A stretch of 64,000 nucleotides of DNA from G963668605 sp963668605 (GCA_963668605.1 OY764903.1:2976001-3040000); one strand, 5' to 3'; shown: positions 18,095 through 27,440, counted from the stretch's first letter. The notes: generated by a model from the sequence alone, not told the origin. Program-made: numbers and translations.

Positions 18095-19762
18095 ATGGCT
18101 TCGCTTCAAGCCTACCAATCGCACGGCATCCGGTATTACCGGATCGTCGAATCGTTCCGCAAAGACGGCCAGCCATCGATTCGCGTCCTGGCCCATCTGG
18201 GTCGCGTCGACGATATCCTGCAGCTTCATCAGCAGCACAACGAAGTGCCCGTGAGGGTCTCTTCGGTTTCCGCGGGCGCGGTGACGGCGCTTCACCAGTT
18301 GGTGCGGGAGTTCGACTTGGCCGGCCGGATCGACCGCGCCATTGCTCCGGATGGCGCGGTACAGGTTCGCGACGCATTGACCGTGGGCCAATCCTTGGCA
18401 GCCGCCATAATCGCGCGCGCCTGTGCGCCGCGCAGCAAACGTGCTTTTGCCGATTGGGCCAAGACAACATACCTGCCCGAGTTGATGCACTTCTCCGCCT
18501 CCGATCTGACGAGCCAGCATTTCTGGGATCAAATGAACGCCGTGCCCGTGGACCAGTTGGCGGTCATCGAACAGGAACTGGTGCGCGCGGTGGTCGGCGT
18601 GGAGCAACTGCAATTGAAGGCGCTGGCCTATGACACGACTAACTTCTATACCCATATTGCCAGCACGAACCTGCGTCCGAAACTGCCCCAGCGCGGACAC
18701 AACAAACAAGGCCGCTACGATCTCCGCCAGATGGGCTTGGCGCTGGTGGTCGATCAAGATACACAGTTGCCGTTGGCCCATGGTTTGTACGAAGGAGCGC
18801 GTTCGGACATGCGGACGTTTGCGGAGTTTCTCAAGCCCATCCGGCAACGGCTGCGCGCGTTGAGCGGCCAACCCGAGCAGCTCACCCTGGTCTTCGATGC
18901 CGGAGCGTCGTCGAAGCAGAACCTGGAAGGCATGCTGCATTACGTCACGGCGCTTCGTCCTTCCAATCACCTCGCTTTACTTTCCGAAGCTGCCGGACAG
19001 CTGTCGGAAGTGCTCTTGTCCAACGGTGTTGCCGTTCGCGCCTGGCGAGTCCAACGAGTGGTTGCCGGAAAGCAACGGGAAGTAGTGGTGGTCTTCAGCC
19101 CACAACTTCATGAGGGGCAATTGCGGGGATTGCATCAGTCCATGGCGCGGAGTCAGCGCGAATTGCAGGAACTGGGACAGCGTCCGCGACTGAGCGCCGA
19201 GGCGGCCAAACGGAAACTGGAGAAAATCCGCGGCCACCAATATCTGCGTTCCTTGCTGGGCTACAAAATCGACACCGGCGAACAAGGGGCCATGCGGATC
19301 TGCGTGTGGAGTGACTGGCAAGAGTACCAGCGGTTGATCACACGTTATTTCGGACTTCGCATCTTAATCACGGATCGCGCGGAGTGGAGCACAGCGCAAA
19401 TCATCGAAGCCTATCGTGGGCAATCCAAAGTGGAAGCTGCGTTTCGCGATCTGAAGGATCCCCGCATGCTTTCCACCCGGCCACAGTTTCACTGGACCGA
19501 TCAGAAGCTCCACGTGCACACTTTTATGTCCGTGACGGCCTATCTGCTGGTCACATTGCTGCACCGGCGCGCTACACAGAAAGCAGCATTTGAGGGCAGT
19601 TCCCGCCGATTGCTGGAAGCGTTGGCGGAAGTACGCTGTTGCCGGTTGATCGATATGACTGGCCGCAAGGGCAGGCCGCGCGTACGTTTGCAGATCGAAG
19701 AAATGGATGCGTCCAGGATGAAATTAGCCCGAGCACTTGGTGCGCTGCCCGCGATCCATTGA
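18095..19762 (+). CDS. IS1634-family DDE transposase, copy 1
   Basis: The 555-residue protein begins with SHGIRYYRIVESFRKDGQPS and LAHLGRVDDILQL, the N-terminal signature of IS1634-type transposases of the IS4 superfamily. Candidate catalytic residues are the Asp in AYDTTNFYTHI, the Asp in LVFDAGASSKQN and the Glu in IEAYRGQSKVEAAFRDLKD, which corresponds to the Y-R-E-K-type motif of IS4 enzymes. A beta-strand-rich insertion between the second Asp and the Glu fits this family. Length is close to the family norm of about 530-560. It is intact and so probably functional. Confidence 0.9.
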   Translation: MASLQAYQSHGIRYYRIVESFRKDGQPSIRVLAHLGRVDDILQLHQQHNEVPVRVSSVSAGAVTALHQLVREFDLAGRIDRAIAPDGAVQVRDALTVGQSLAAAIIARACAPRSKRAFADWAKTTYLPELMHFSASDLTSQHFWDQMNAVPVDQLAVIEQELVRAVVGVEQLQLKALAYDTTNFYTHIASTNLRPKLPQRGHNKQGRYDLRQMGLALVVDQDTQLPLAHGLYEGARSDMRTFAEFLKPIRQRLRALSGQPEQLTLVFDAGASSKQNLEGMLHYVTALRPSNHLALLSEAAGQLSEVLLSNGVAVRAWRVQRVVAGKQREVVVVFSPQLHEGQLRGLHQSMARSQRELQELGQRPRLSAEAAKRKLEKIRGHQYLRSLLGYKIDTGEQGAMRICVWSDWQEYQRLITRYFGLRILITDRAEWSTAQIIEAYRGQSKVEAAFRDLKDPRMLSTRPQFHWTDQKLHVHTFMSVTAYLLVTLLHRRATQKAAFEGSSRRLLEALAEVRCCRLIDMTGRKGRPRVRLQIEEMDASRMKLARALGALPAIH

Positions 19763-20268
19763 GTCGCGTGGTATATACGGAACGCCACGCTATCTCCTTC
19801 ACCCTGCAATACATCCCCGCCTTCTTACTCGCGCCGTAGGAAACTCCCGCTAGGCAAACACACCGATTAGGAGCCCGCCTGCACCCACTTACCATCGAGC
19901 AAAACGCCATCACCAGTTTCAAAAGCCGCACCACGCTGGTGCCCGCGTTCGCCAACACAATCGGACCCGGCGTTTTTCTGAAGGCCGACCGCATCATCGG
20001 AGGAGCCGACGGCATGCTGGGACGGGGCATGCAGTGGCAGGGAATGAGCCTGTGGGTCACCCTACGGTATGGTCCGGACCGATGGGTTCCGAGCAGTTTC
20101 ATGCCGACAAGGCCGGGCCGGCTCTTCTTCCTGCGGGAGTTGGCCGGACCGTTGCTCGCGGAATGCAACTGAAGCGATAAGTCCGCATCATACAGTCCGG
20201 AATCAACAATGTGCGTCCGCCGGAGTTCGCGCCCCGCTTCGTCAAGCCGGCAGTGCCGCACGCACCGC

Positions 20269-21060
20269 TCAGCGAGCGGCGGGCGGCTGGAGCGGGCGCA
20301 CCCAGATGTTGCGGAAACGGACCGGATTGTGGTGGCCCGACAGGTGCAATGGACCGGCTGTCATGCCAATTGGCAGGGCCTTCGGCAGTACGGCGTGCAT
20401 ACTCTCGCCGTAAACCTCCTGATTGTGCTGGACGAGCACGCCATTGTGAAACACCGTCACGCGCGCCGGTTGATCGAGTTTTCCGTCTTTCCAGCGGGGA
20501 GCGAAAAAGACTATCTCGTAGGTTTGCCAAACGCCGGGCTTGCGCGATGCGTTCACCAACGGAGGCGTCTGCCCGTACACAGCCGCGGCCTGGCCGTCGG
20601 GATAGATCTTCGTCGTGTAGGAATCGAAAATCTGAACCTCCACCAAGCCCATCAAGTGGACTCCACTATTGCCACTATTCATCTTGTTGTCGCCGTAAGG
20701 AGGATCGGGCGTCCGCCACTCAAGATGGAGCTGGCAATCGCCAAACTCGCGCCGCGATACGAGGTTGCCCTCCGTGGCTTCCACATACCCGTTCTCGACT
20801 TTCCATTTCGCCGGTTGCCACTCGGAGAGATCTCTTCCATTGAACAGCACGATTGCATCGGAGGGCACGCCCGCCTCGGTGTCGACGCGCGGAGGCTTAG
20901 GCCGATCGGGATCGTGAACGTGATAGCCCGACCAGGGCTGTATGGGAGTGTGCTTGTAGCCGAAAACTCCGCTCCCGTCCTTCGCGTCAACCAGCTTGGA
21001 CTGAGCGTCAGCTCCGGCGCTCGCGACGAAGAAAGCGAGAACCGCTGCGGTGACCCTCAT
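20269..21060 (-). CDS. Exported DUF1080 (3-keto-disaccharide hydrolase-type) protein
   Basis: The 263-residue protein starts at ATG 21060, overlapping the stop of the upstream oxidoreductase gene as ATGA. It has a signal peptide (VTAAVLAFFVASAGADA) and a single DUF1080 concanavalin-like domain: VLFNGRDLSEWQPAKWKVEN, NSGNSGVHLMGLVEVQIFDS and the C-terminal RFRNIWVRPL. Recent work links this family to cleavage of 3-keto-glycosides made by Gfo/Idh-type oxidases. Pairing with such an oxidoreductase here supports a two-step periplasmic glycoside breakdown. The substrate cannot be told from the sequence. Confidence 0.85.
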   Translation of the reverse strand: MRVTAAVLAFFVASAGADAQSKLVDAKDGSGVFGYKHTPIQPWSGYHVHDPDRPKPPRVDTEAGVPSDAIVLFNGRDLSEWQPAKWKVENGYVEATEGNLVSRREFGDCQLHLEWRTPDPPYGDNKMNSGNSGVHLMGLVEVQIFDSYTTKIYPDGQAAAVYGQTPPLVNASRKPGVWQTYEIVFFAPRWKDGKLDQPARVTVFHNGVLVQHNQEVYGESMHAVLPKALPIGMTAGPLHLSGHHNPVRFRNIWVRPLQPPAAR

Positions 21061-22337
21061 GCCAGTCTCCATGGCGCCCGATACGCCCGTTCGACGAACT
21101 TCTGCGCCGCCTCGTTATTCGTGACCCGTTGGGATGCGCCGTCCCACTCGATCCGGCTTCGGGAGCGCAAAGCCAGATTACCGAGCAGCGCCACAGTCGA
21201 GACGTGATGCCCGATGTCCAGGTTCTCGACAGGCTGCTGCCGTGATTTCATGCAATCGAGGAAATTTCGGGCATGGGCGGCGCGTACGGATTCATTTAGC
21301 TTGATCGATCGCTTCATCTCAATGCCGCCGCGTTTCTTCGGTTCGGCAAAGACTTCCCAACCTCCAGTGTCCACAACGAGCGTGGCGTCGGTCCCGGTAA
21401 ACATCACTCCGTGCTCACGGCGGTCGGGCCCCAGACCACATTGAACCTGATGTTCCCAGATCAGCGTATAGGACGGGAAATCGTAGACGGTTATCTGGGT
21501 GTCCGGCGTTTCCGAGTTGTCCTGCAAAACATACTTGCCGCCGGAAGAGACAACGCTCTTCGGCCACTCCGGCCCCATGGCCCACAGGGCGATGTTGATC
21601 AGATGTACGCCCCAGTCGGTCATCAATCCGCCACCGTAGTCCCAGAACCAGCGGAAGTTGAAATGAAAGCGGTTCGGGTTGAACGGCCGCACAGGCGCCG
21701 GTCCGAGCCACATGTCATAATCCACACCCGCGGGCACTGGTCCATTCGGCGGATTGCCAATGTCGCGCACCCAATCCAGATAGGCCCAGCAGCGAACCTG
21801 CCGCACTTTGCCCAGTTTTCCGGAGCGTACCATCTCGACCGCTTCACGGTAGTGCTCGCCACTGCGCCAGTGCGTGCCCATCTGGCAGATGCGCCCGCTC
21901 GCCTTCGCGACATCGCGCATCGTGCGGCTCTCGCCGATGGATGTCGCGAGCGGTTTTTCGACATACACATCCTTCCCCGCCTGGCACGCCGCGATCGTGG
22001 GCAGCGCATGCCAGTGATCCGGCGTGCAGACGAGGCACACGTCGACATCGCTGCGGTCGACGATGCGCCGGAAGTCCTTCACGGTGTCCGGCCGTTTCCG
22101 GTTGAGCTTCGCCAGCCGTTCCAGTGTCTTCGTGATCCGGTTGTCGTCTACATCGCAGATTGCCGTGATTTCGCACTCAGGATGGGCCAGGAAGGCGTTG
22201 GTGTCGGCCACGGAAATGCCACCGCAACCGATCAGCCCGATGCGAATGCGATCACTTGGCGCCGCCGCTCGCGCCACGGCAGCAACCGCCGGAGCCGTAC
22301 CGATGGTCCCCAGAAACTTCCTTCTCGTAGAGTCCAT
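21057..22337 (-). CDS. Tat-exported Gfo/Idh/MocA-family oxidoreductase
   Basis: A 426-residue protein with a clear twin-arginine signal (STRRKFLGTIG). The NAD(P)-binding Rossmann motif is RIGLIGCGGISVADTNAF, followed by DVCLVCTPDHWHALPTIAAC and AGKDVYVEKPLATSIGE, where the EKP Lys is the family catalytic residue. The second domain has FWDYGGGLMTDWGVHLINIA. Export with bound cofactor is typical of the glycoside 3-oxidoreductase subgroup, and the DUF1080 gene downstream is translationally coupled. Together they probably oxidise and then cleave a glycoside in the periplasm. Confidence 0.87.
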   Translation of the reverse strand: MDSTRRKFLGTIGTAPAVAAVARAAAPSDRIRIGLIGCGGISVADTNAFLAHPECEITAICDVDDNRITKTLERLAKLNRKRPDTVKDFRRIVDRSDVDVCLVCTPDHWHALPTIAACQAGKDVYVEKPLATSIGESRTMRDVAKASGRICQMGTHWRSGEHYREAVEMVRSGKLGKVRQVRCWAYLDWVRDIGNPPNGPVPAGVDYDMWLGPAPVRPFNPNRFHFNFRWFWDYGGGLMTDWGVHLINIALWAMGPEWPKSVVSSGGKYVLQDNSETPDTQITVYDFPSYTLIWEHQVQCGLGPDRREHGVMFTGTDATLVVDTGGWEVFAEPKKRGGIEMKRSIKLNESVRAAHARNFLDCMKSRQQPVENLDIGHHVSTVALLGNLALRSRSRIEWDGASQRVTNNEAAQKFVERAYRAPWRLA

Positions 22338-22861
22338 ACAATCAAACCTCCTTTGATCGCTCCACTGACGGCCGGTTTTCCACCGCCCTCAGATGGACTT
22401 GACAGGGCGGGCTTCACACCGGGACACGCGCGATTGGATCTCGTACGCCCTGCGACACGATCCGCGTGTCCCCCACATTACCGGCCAACAAAATCGCAAC
22501 TCTATCATGAGCGCGAGCGGCTGTGCAACGAAATTGCACGGGTTCCATGTATTCGTACTGGGTTGCTCTGTGATCGACTTCACTGTCCAGGCGAACATAT
22601 CGACGCAGGCCTTGAGGTTAGACTGCTGAGACATGGTCCAGTAAAGCACTCCATACGTCTGCGTCTGGGCCGGGTGTAGCGCGACGCAGATACTGGATGG
22701 TCTGCTGACTTGCTGGGGGGGCTCCCCTGAGCCGTAATCCGACCCAGGTCAGGTTTGGCCGGGTCAGGGGACCCGGCGCGGTCCAGGGGGACCGCCCCCC
22801 GTAAACCTGAGGATTATTGACGCGGTACTCTAGCGGCGGCAATTCCTGTCATGCGCACCCG
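22338..22861. other. Non-coding interval with GC-rich hairpins
   Basis: No convincing gene is visible here. The left part should contain the promoter of the Gfo/Idh-DUF1080 operon, and the right part lies downstream of the RND efflux operon. The section 22715-22800 is unusually structured (see the hairpin pair at 22759-22794). I saw no T-run that would make it an ordinary intrinsic terminator. Confidence 0.5.
22759..22794. repeat. Two adjacent hairpins with the same AGGG loop
   Basis: CCGGGTC-AGGG-GACCCGG (22759-22776) and CGGTCC-AGGG-GGACCG (22779-22794) are perfect hairpins with identical tetraloops. They lie between G6 (22715-22720) and C6 (22795-22800), which could close them into a branched fold. 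This could be a REP-like element or a factor-dependent terminator for the efflux operon. Confidence 0.5.
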
Positions 22862-24259
22862 TCACGCCCCTCCGCCCAGCACCTTGTACAAGGTAACGAG
22901 ATTACTCAGACGGGCCATGCGGAGGTTGACCGAGGCCTGCTGGGCGCCGTACAGCGACCGCTGAGCAATGAGGACGCTCAGGTAGCTGTCGATTCCTGCC
23001 TTGTAACGAGCATCTGAAAGACGGTAGGTTTCCTCCAGGGTTTTCACCAGGGCCTGCTGGGCGTCTTGCCGTTCCATCAGCCAGGTCCGCTGGCTTAGAG
23101 AGTCGCTGACTTCCCGGAAGGCCGATTGGATTGCCTTCTCATATTCAGCGACGGCTAAATCCCGATCCACCTGGGCAACTTTGAGATTGGCTTTTCGGGA
23201 ACCGGAGTCAAAAATGGGCAGTGCCACCTGCGGAGCAAAACTCCATGTTGCGGCGCCGAGCCTGAATAAGTTGGACAGATCACCGCTCATGAGACCGGCG
23301 CCGGCGGTCAGGGCGATCCGCGGAAAGAACGCCGCGCGTGCTACGTCGATGTTGGCGTACGCGGCTTTCAGTTGGTGCTCCGCCATGAGAATATCGGGAC
23401 GGCGGAGCAGCACTTCGGAGGGTAATCCGGGGGCGATATCCTTCAGCGCACTATCGGAACCCAGTTCGCTGGGCAGCAGACCGGCCGGAACAGGTGCACC
23501 CACCAGAAGGTTGAGTGCGTTTTCGTCCAGGGTGATCTGGCCTGTGTAGCGTGCGATATCCACTCGCGCCACTTCCACCTGACTCTGTACCTGGCGGAGG
23601 TCCAGGTCGGAGGCCATGCCCGCATCCCGTGTGTGCAGGATCAACTCGTACGAAGCCTGCTGGGCGGCGAGGGTCGCCTGGGCCAAACGCAGGTTGTCGC
23701 GATCGGCGGCCAAGGCGAGATAGCTGTTGGCAACACCAGCCACCAGCGCGATCTGCGTTGCAGAGCGGGCCTGCTCCGTCGCCAGGTATTGTTCCAACAC
23801 TTGGCTCTTCAAGCCGCGGACGCGCCCGAACAGGTCAAGCTCCCAGGAGGCGGTACCCAGGCCCACAATGATATTTCCCACCGTATGTGCCTGACCGGTG
23901 GTCGACATCTTTTCCGGAAGCCGGTAAGCTTCTCCGCTGGCGGACGCGCTGACAGTGGGGAACTGCTGGGCACTTTGGATCCGGTACAAAGCCTGTACCT
24001 TCTCGATGTTGAGCGCGGCCATCCGCAGGTCGCGGTTATTGGCCAGAGCCATCTCGATCACGGATTGAAGCCCACGATCGGTGAAGAACTCCTGCCACTT
24101 AATGCTGGCGGCTTCGGGCGCAGCCGGCACACCGGCTTGACTGGTAGCACTTTGCGGCCAGGCAGTGGGAACCGGCGGCGCAGGACGGTGATATGCTCCC
24201 GGGCGCACACACCCGCATAGGCAAGCGGCCATTCCCAAGATAAGAAGTTTTCGGTTCAT
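22862..24259 (-). CDS. Outer-membrane efflux lipoprotein (OprM/NodT family)
   Basis: The 465-residue protein has a lipoprotein signal ending in AACLCGC, with the lipid-bearing Cys at about residue 16. It carries the two TolC-like repeats of the NodT/OprM family, including AQQFPTVSASASGEAYRLPE, LLRRPDILMAEHQLKAAYAN, ARAAFFPRIALTAGAGLMSG and the C-terminal SDARYKAGIDSYLSVLIAQR. It forms the trimeric outer-membrane channel of the efflux pump. It is the last gene of the operon, 1 bp after the RND transporter stop. Confidence 0.92.
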   Translation of the reverse strand: MNRKLLILGMAACLCGCVRPGAYHRPAPPVPTAWPQSATSQAGVPAAPEAASIKWQEFFTDRGLQSVIEMALANNRDLRMAALNIEKVQALYRIQSAQQFPTVSASASGEAYRLPEKMSTTGQAHTVGNIIVGLGTASWELDLFGRVRGLKSQVLEQYLATEQARSATQIALVAGVANSYLALAADRDNLRLAQATLAAQQASYELILHTRDAGMASDLDLRQVQSQVEVARVDIARYTGQITLDENALNLLVGAPVPAGLLPSELGSDSALKDIAPGLPSEVLLRRPDILMAEHQLKAAYANIDVARAAFFPRIALTAGAGLMSGDLSNLFRLGAATWSFAPQVALPIFDSGSRKANLKVAQVDRDLAVAEYEKAIQSAFREVSDSLSQRTWLMERQDAQQALVKTLEETYRLSDARYKAGIDSYLSVLIAQRSLYGAQQASVNLRMARLSNLVTLYKVLGGGA

Positions 24260-24260
24260 A

Positions 24261-27200
24261 TTATCGCCCCTCCGCCGGGCTCACGGCGTCGGAGCCGGGA
24301 TTTTCGTTGCGAGGGCTTTTCTTTCGTTCGAACAGTTGCACCACCATCACGAAAAACAGGGGGATGAAGAAGATCGCCAGGAAGGTGGCGGTGATCATTC
24401 CGCCCAGGACGCTGGTGCCGATGGCCTGTTGCGCTCCCGCACCCGCCCCTTTGGCGATCGCCAAAGGCAGGACGCCGAAACCGAACGCCAGGGATGTCAT
24501 CACGATGGGGCGGAGCCGGAGCTTGGCCGCCTGAAGCGTAGCCTCGATCAAACCTTCGCCCTGCTCCCGTCGAATCTTGGCGAACTGAACGATCAGGATG
24601 GCGTTCTTAGTGGTCAATCCCAGAACCGTAAGCAGGCCGATTTGAAAGTAGACGTCATTGGGCAACGCCCGGAAAGAAGAGGCGAGCACACCGCCGATGA
24701 CCCCGAGAGGCAAGGCTAACAAGATGGAGATCGGGACCGTCCAACTCTCGTAAAGCGCCGCCAGCACGAGGAAGATGACCAGGATGGAGAATGAGTACAG
24801 CAGTCCGGTCTGAGCCTGCCCCATACGCTCCTGGTAGGAGAGTCCGGTCCAGTCATAGCCGATGCCCTTGGGGAGTTTCGCAACGATCTCCTCCATGGCT
24901 TGCATCGCCTCACCGGAGCTTCTCCCGGCGGCCGCCTCCCCCTGGAAATTCAGCGCCGGGAAACTGTTGTACCTCTCCAGGCGCGGTGAGTCGTAGATCC
25001 ATCGGCCGGAGGCTAGGGCGCTGAAGGGCACCATTCCTCCTTTGCTGTTCCGGACATAAAGCCGCTCCAAATCGCTCGGCAACATCCGGTACGGCGCGTC
25101 CGCCTGGACGTACACTCGCTTAACCCGTCCGCCCTGGATGAAGTCGTTCACGTACGCGCTGCCGAACGCGGCAGAGACGGTCTGGTGAATGCTGGAGATG
25201 GGGACGCCCCAAGTGCCAGCCTTTTCCCAATCCACATCACTATGATATTCGGGCACGTCATCCAAGCCGTTGGGACGAACCCGGACCAGTCTCGGGTCCT
25301 TGGCCGCCATTTGCAGGAGCTGACCGCGGGCTTGCATCAGCTTTTCGTGCCCCAGCCCGCCGCGGTCCTGCAACATGAAGTCGAAACCGGTGGACGTACC
25401 GAGTTCCACGACTGCCGGCGGCGGGAATGCAAACACGATGGCGTTCCGCGTGCCGGCGAGCGACTGCATTGCCTTGCCCGCGACCGCCTTCGCGCGCAGG
25501 TCCGGCCGATTCCGAAGGTCCCAGTCTCTCAGCTTGATAAAGGCCATGCCCTGGTTTTGTCCCCGGCCGGCCATGCTGAATCCGGCGATGGTCATACAGG
25601 ATTCCACGGCTTCTTTCTGTTCATTGAGAAAGTGACCCCGTACTCGATCCATCACGGCCTCGGTCTGTTCGCGCGTCGAACCTGCGGGGAGTTGCACCAT
25701 GGCCATCAGCATCCCCTGGTCCTCGTCGGGCAGATAGGCCGTTGGCATTTTCTGGAAGAGATACCCCATCGCCGCGACAATCAAGACAAAGGCGACGAGA
25801 GCCACGGCTTTAGCTCCGAGGATCAGCCCCACCGCGGACTCGTATTTGCCCCGCAAGTAATAGAACACGCGGTCGAATCCGAGGAAAAACGGCCGAAGGA
25901 AACGGAATCCGCTCTCCGCCGCCTCATGCCCTTTGGCCACGGGCCTGAGAAGAGAGGCGCAGAGTACCGGCGTCAGGACCAGGGCGACGACGACCGACAG
26001 GAGCATCGATGCAATCACCGTGACGGAGAACTGGCGATAGATGATTCCGGTGGAGCCGGGGAAGAAGATCATGGGGGCAAACACCGCCGACAGAACACAG
26101 CCGATGCCGATCAACGCCCCGGTAATCTCGTTCATCGACTTCCGGGTGGCCTCCAGCGGCGGGAGCCCCTCCTCGCTCATCACGCGTTCGACGTTTTCCA
26201 CGACGACGATTGCATCGTCCACCAGCAGGCCGATCGCCAGCACCATGGCGAACATGGTCAGCATGTTGATGGAAAAACCGAATAGACCCAGGACACCGAA
26301 CGTACCTAGAATCACCACAGGCACGGCGATGGTTGGCACCAGCGTGGCCCGCATGTTGCCAAGGAAGAGGTACATGATCAGGAATACAAGGAAGATCGCC
26401 TCGAAGAGCGTCCTGACCACCTCGCCGATGGCAACTCTCACGAAGGGCGTGGTGTCGTACGGATACACGACTCTCATGCCGGCAGGGAAGTATCTGGACA
26501 GTTCCTCCATCTTGGCCTTCACGGCCGCCGCTGTGTCCAGGGCATTGGCGCCGGGTTCCTGCCGGATAGCAAGCATACCCGCCGGATTGCCGTTGTGCTT
26601 TGACCTGACGTCGTAGAATTCTGTTCCCAGTTCGGTGCGCGCCACGTCCCGGACGCGAACGATCGATCCGTCCGGGTTGTTGCGCAGAGGGATGGCGCCG
26701 AACTCCTCGGGGGTTTTCAGTAGCGACTGCACCATGATGGAGGCGTTAAGCCGCTGGCCCTTGACCGCTGGCGCCCCGCCGAACTGTCCGGCGGAGACCT
26801 GCACGTTGTAGGTGCGGATTCCTGCGACGATATCCCCGGCCGTCATATTGAATTGAGTGAGCTTGTCAGGGTCCATCCAAATTCGCATGGAGTACTGGGA
26901 GCCGAAGGCTTCCACTTCGCCGACCCCAGGTACGCGCGCCAGGGACGGTTGCACCTGGGAGACAGCGTAGTCGGTAAGATCGTTTTGATCCAGACTCGCG
27001 CTGTCGGAGACAAGGCCGACCATCATCAGGTAGTTGCGGGTTGATTTGCTAACCGACACGCCTTGCCGCTGCACTACTTCCGGCAGCATGGGCATAGCAA
27101 GTTGGAGTTTATTTTGTACCTTCGACCAGGCCAGATCCGGGTCCACGCCAGGGGCGAAGGTGAGTTCGAGAGCCCCGCTTCCGGAGGAGTCGCTGGTGGC

Positions 27201-27440
27201 GGAGATGTAAAGCATCCGGTCCAACCCTGTCATCTTTTGTTCGATGATCTGTACCACGCTGTCCTCGACGGTTTTCGCAGTGGCACCAGGGTAGATCGCT
27301 CTGACGGAGATCGACGGCGGAGCGATGGGCGGGTACTGAGAAATGGGCAGATTGTAGATTGCCAGGCCGCCTCCCAGCATCATGGCTATAGCAATCACCC
27401 AGGCAAACACCGGCCGCTCAAGGAAGAATCTGGATAACAT
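24261..27440 (-). CDS. RND multidrug efflux transporter (AcrB/HAE1 family)
   Basis: A 1059-residue inner-membrane pump with 12 membrane segments and two large periplasmic loops. The start LSRFFLERPVFAWVIAIAMM and QYPPIAPPSISVRAIYPGA are hallmarks of the HAE1 group. The proton-relay Asp pair is present in AIGLLVDDAIVVVENVER, and GSTREQTEAVMDRV and GLTTKNAILIVQFAKIRREQ are also conserved. The length matches AcrB at about 1050. It exports hydrophobic compounds by proton antiport together with the adaptor and outer-membrane partners encoded on either side. Its ATG overlaps the adaptor stop by one base (TAATG). Confidence 0.95.
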   Translation of the reverse strand: MLSRFFLERPVFAWVIAIAMMLGGGLAIYNLPISQYPPIAPPSISVRAIYPGATAKTVEDSVVQIIEQKMTGLDRMLYISATSDSSGSGALELTFAPGVDPDLAWSKVQNKLQLAMPMLPEVVQRQGVSVSKSTRNYLMMVGLVSDSASLDQNDLTDYAVSQVQPSLARVPGVGEVEAFGSQYSMRIWMDPDKLTQFNMTAGDIVAGIRTYNVQVSAGQFGGAPAVKGQRLNASIMVQSLLKTPEEFGAIPLRNNPDGSIVRVRDVARTELGTEFYDVRSKHNGNPAGMLAIRQEPGANALDTAAAVKAKMEELSRYFPAGMRVVYPYDTTPFVRVAIGEVVRTLFEAIFLVFLIMYLFLGNMRATLVPTIAVPVVILGTFGVLGLFGFSINMLTMFAMVLAIGLLVDDAIVVVENVERVMSEEGLPPLEATRKSMNEITGALIGIGCVLSAVFAPMIFFPGSTGIIYRQFSVTVIASMLLSVVVALVLTPVLCASLLRPVAKGHEAAESGFRFLRPFFLGFDRVFYYLRGKYESAVGLILGAKAVALVAFVLIVAAMGYLFQKMPTAYLPDEDQGMLMAMVQLPAGSTREQTEAVMDRVRGHFLNEQKEAVESCMTIAGFSMAGRGQNQGMAFIKLRDWDLRNRPDLRAKAVAGKAMQSLAGTRNAIVFAFPPPAVVELGTSTGFDFMLQDRGGLGHEKLMQARGQLLQMAAKDPRLVRVRPNGLDDVPEYHSDVDWEKAGTWGVPISSIHQTVSAAFGSAYVNDFIQGGRVKRVYVQADAPYRMLPSDLERLYVRNSKGGMVPFSALASGRWIYDSPRLERYNSFPALNFQGEAAAGRSSGEAMQAMEEIVAKLPKGIGYDWTGLSYQERMGQAQTGLLYSFSILVIFLVLAALYESWTVPISILLALPLGVIGGVLASSFRALPNDVYFQIGLLTVLGLTTKNAILIVQFAKIRREQGEGLIEATLQAAKLRLRPIVMTSLAFGFGVLPLAIAKGAGAGAQQAIGTSVLGGMITATFLAIFFIPLFFVMVVQLFERKKSPRNENPGSDAVSPAEGR

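Larger units (their letters stand above)
17928..19849 (+). mobile_element. IS1634-type insertion sequence, copy 1 (1922 bp)
   Basis: The element has 13-bp perfect terminal inverted repeats, CGGGAGTTTCCTA at the left and TAGGAAACTCCCG at the right, followed by a partly matched GGCG. It encodes one 555-residue transposase. Both ends abut CTAG, a 4-bp palindromic target that appears duplicated. A second copy of the same length lies inverted at 32877-34798, and the two transposase translations are identical. The element is therefore young or recently homogenised. It is inserted in the NagB-like gene in the same orientation as that gene. Confidence 0.9.
17296..20172 (+). pseudogene. Glucosamine-6-phosphate deaminase-like gene split by an IS
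   Basis: The 5' part (17296-17927) encodes residues related to NagB-type isomerases/deaminases: FILPVGPMGMYRWAVFFL and VFGFNMDEWSDAAGNT, the latter with the conserved acidic MDEW. The 3' part resumes at 19854 with THRLGARLHPLTIEQNAITS and continues to FANTIGPGVFLKADRIIGGA and LFFLRELAGPLLAECN before TGA at 20170-20172. Removing the IS and one CTAG copy restores a single frame of 316 codons plus stop (632 + 319 = 951 bp). The gene has a good GGTGGAGG ribosome-binding site. The enzyme would interconvert amino-sugar phosphates, but it is now interrupted two thirds of the way through. Confidence 0.85.

Noticed and set aside
22389..22649. 86-codon minus-strand open frame in the 22338-22861 interval
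   Set aside because: No recognisable features, and its codon use is unlike neighbouring genes.
21411..22679. Open frame of 422 codons opposite the Gfo/Idh gene
   Set aside because: Composition is that of an antisense shadow; the minus-strand gene has a Tat signal and intact Rossmann motifs.
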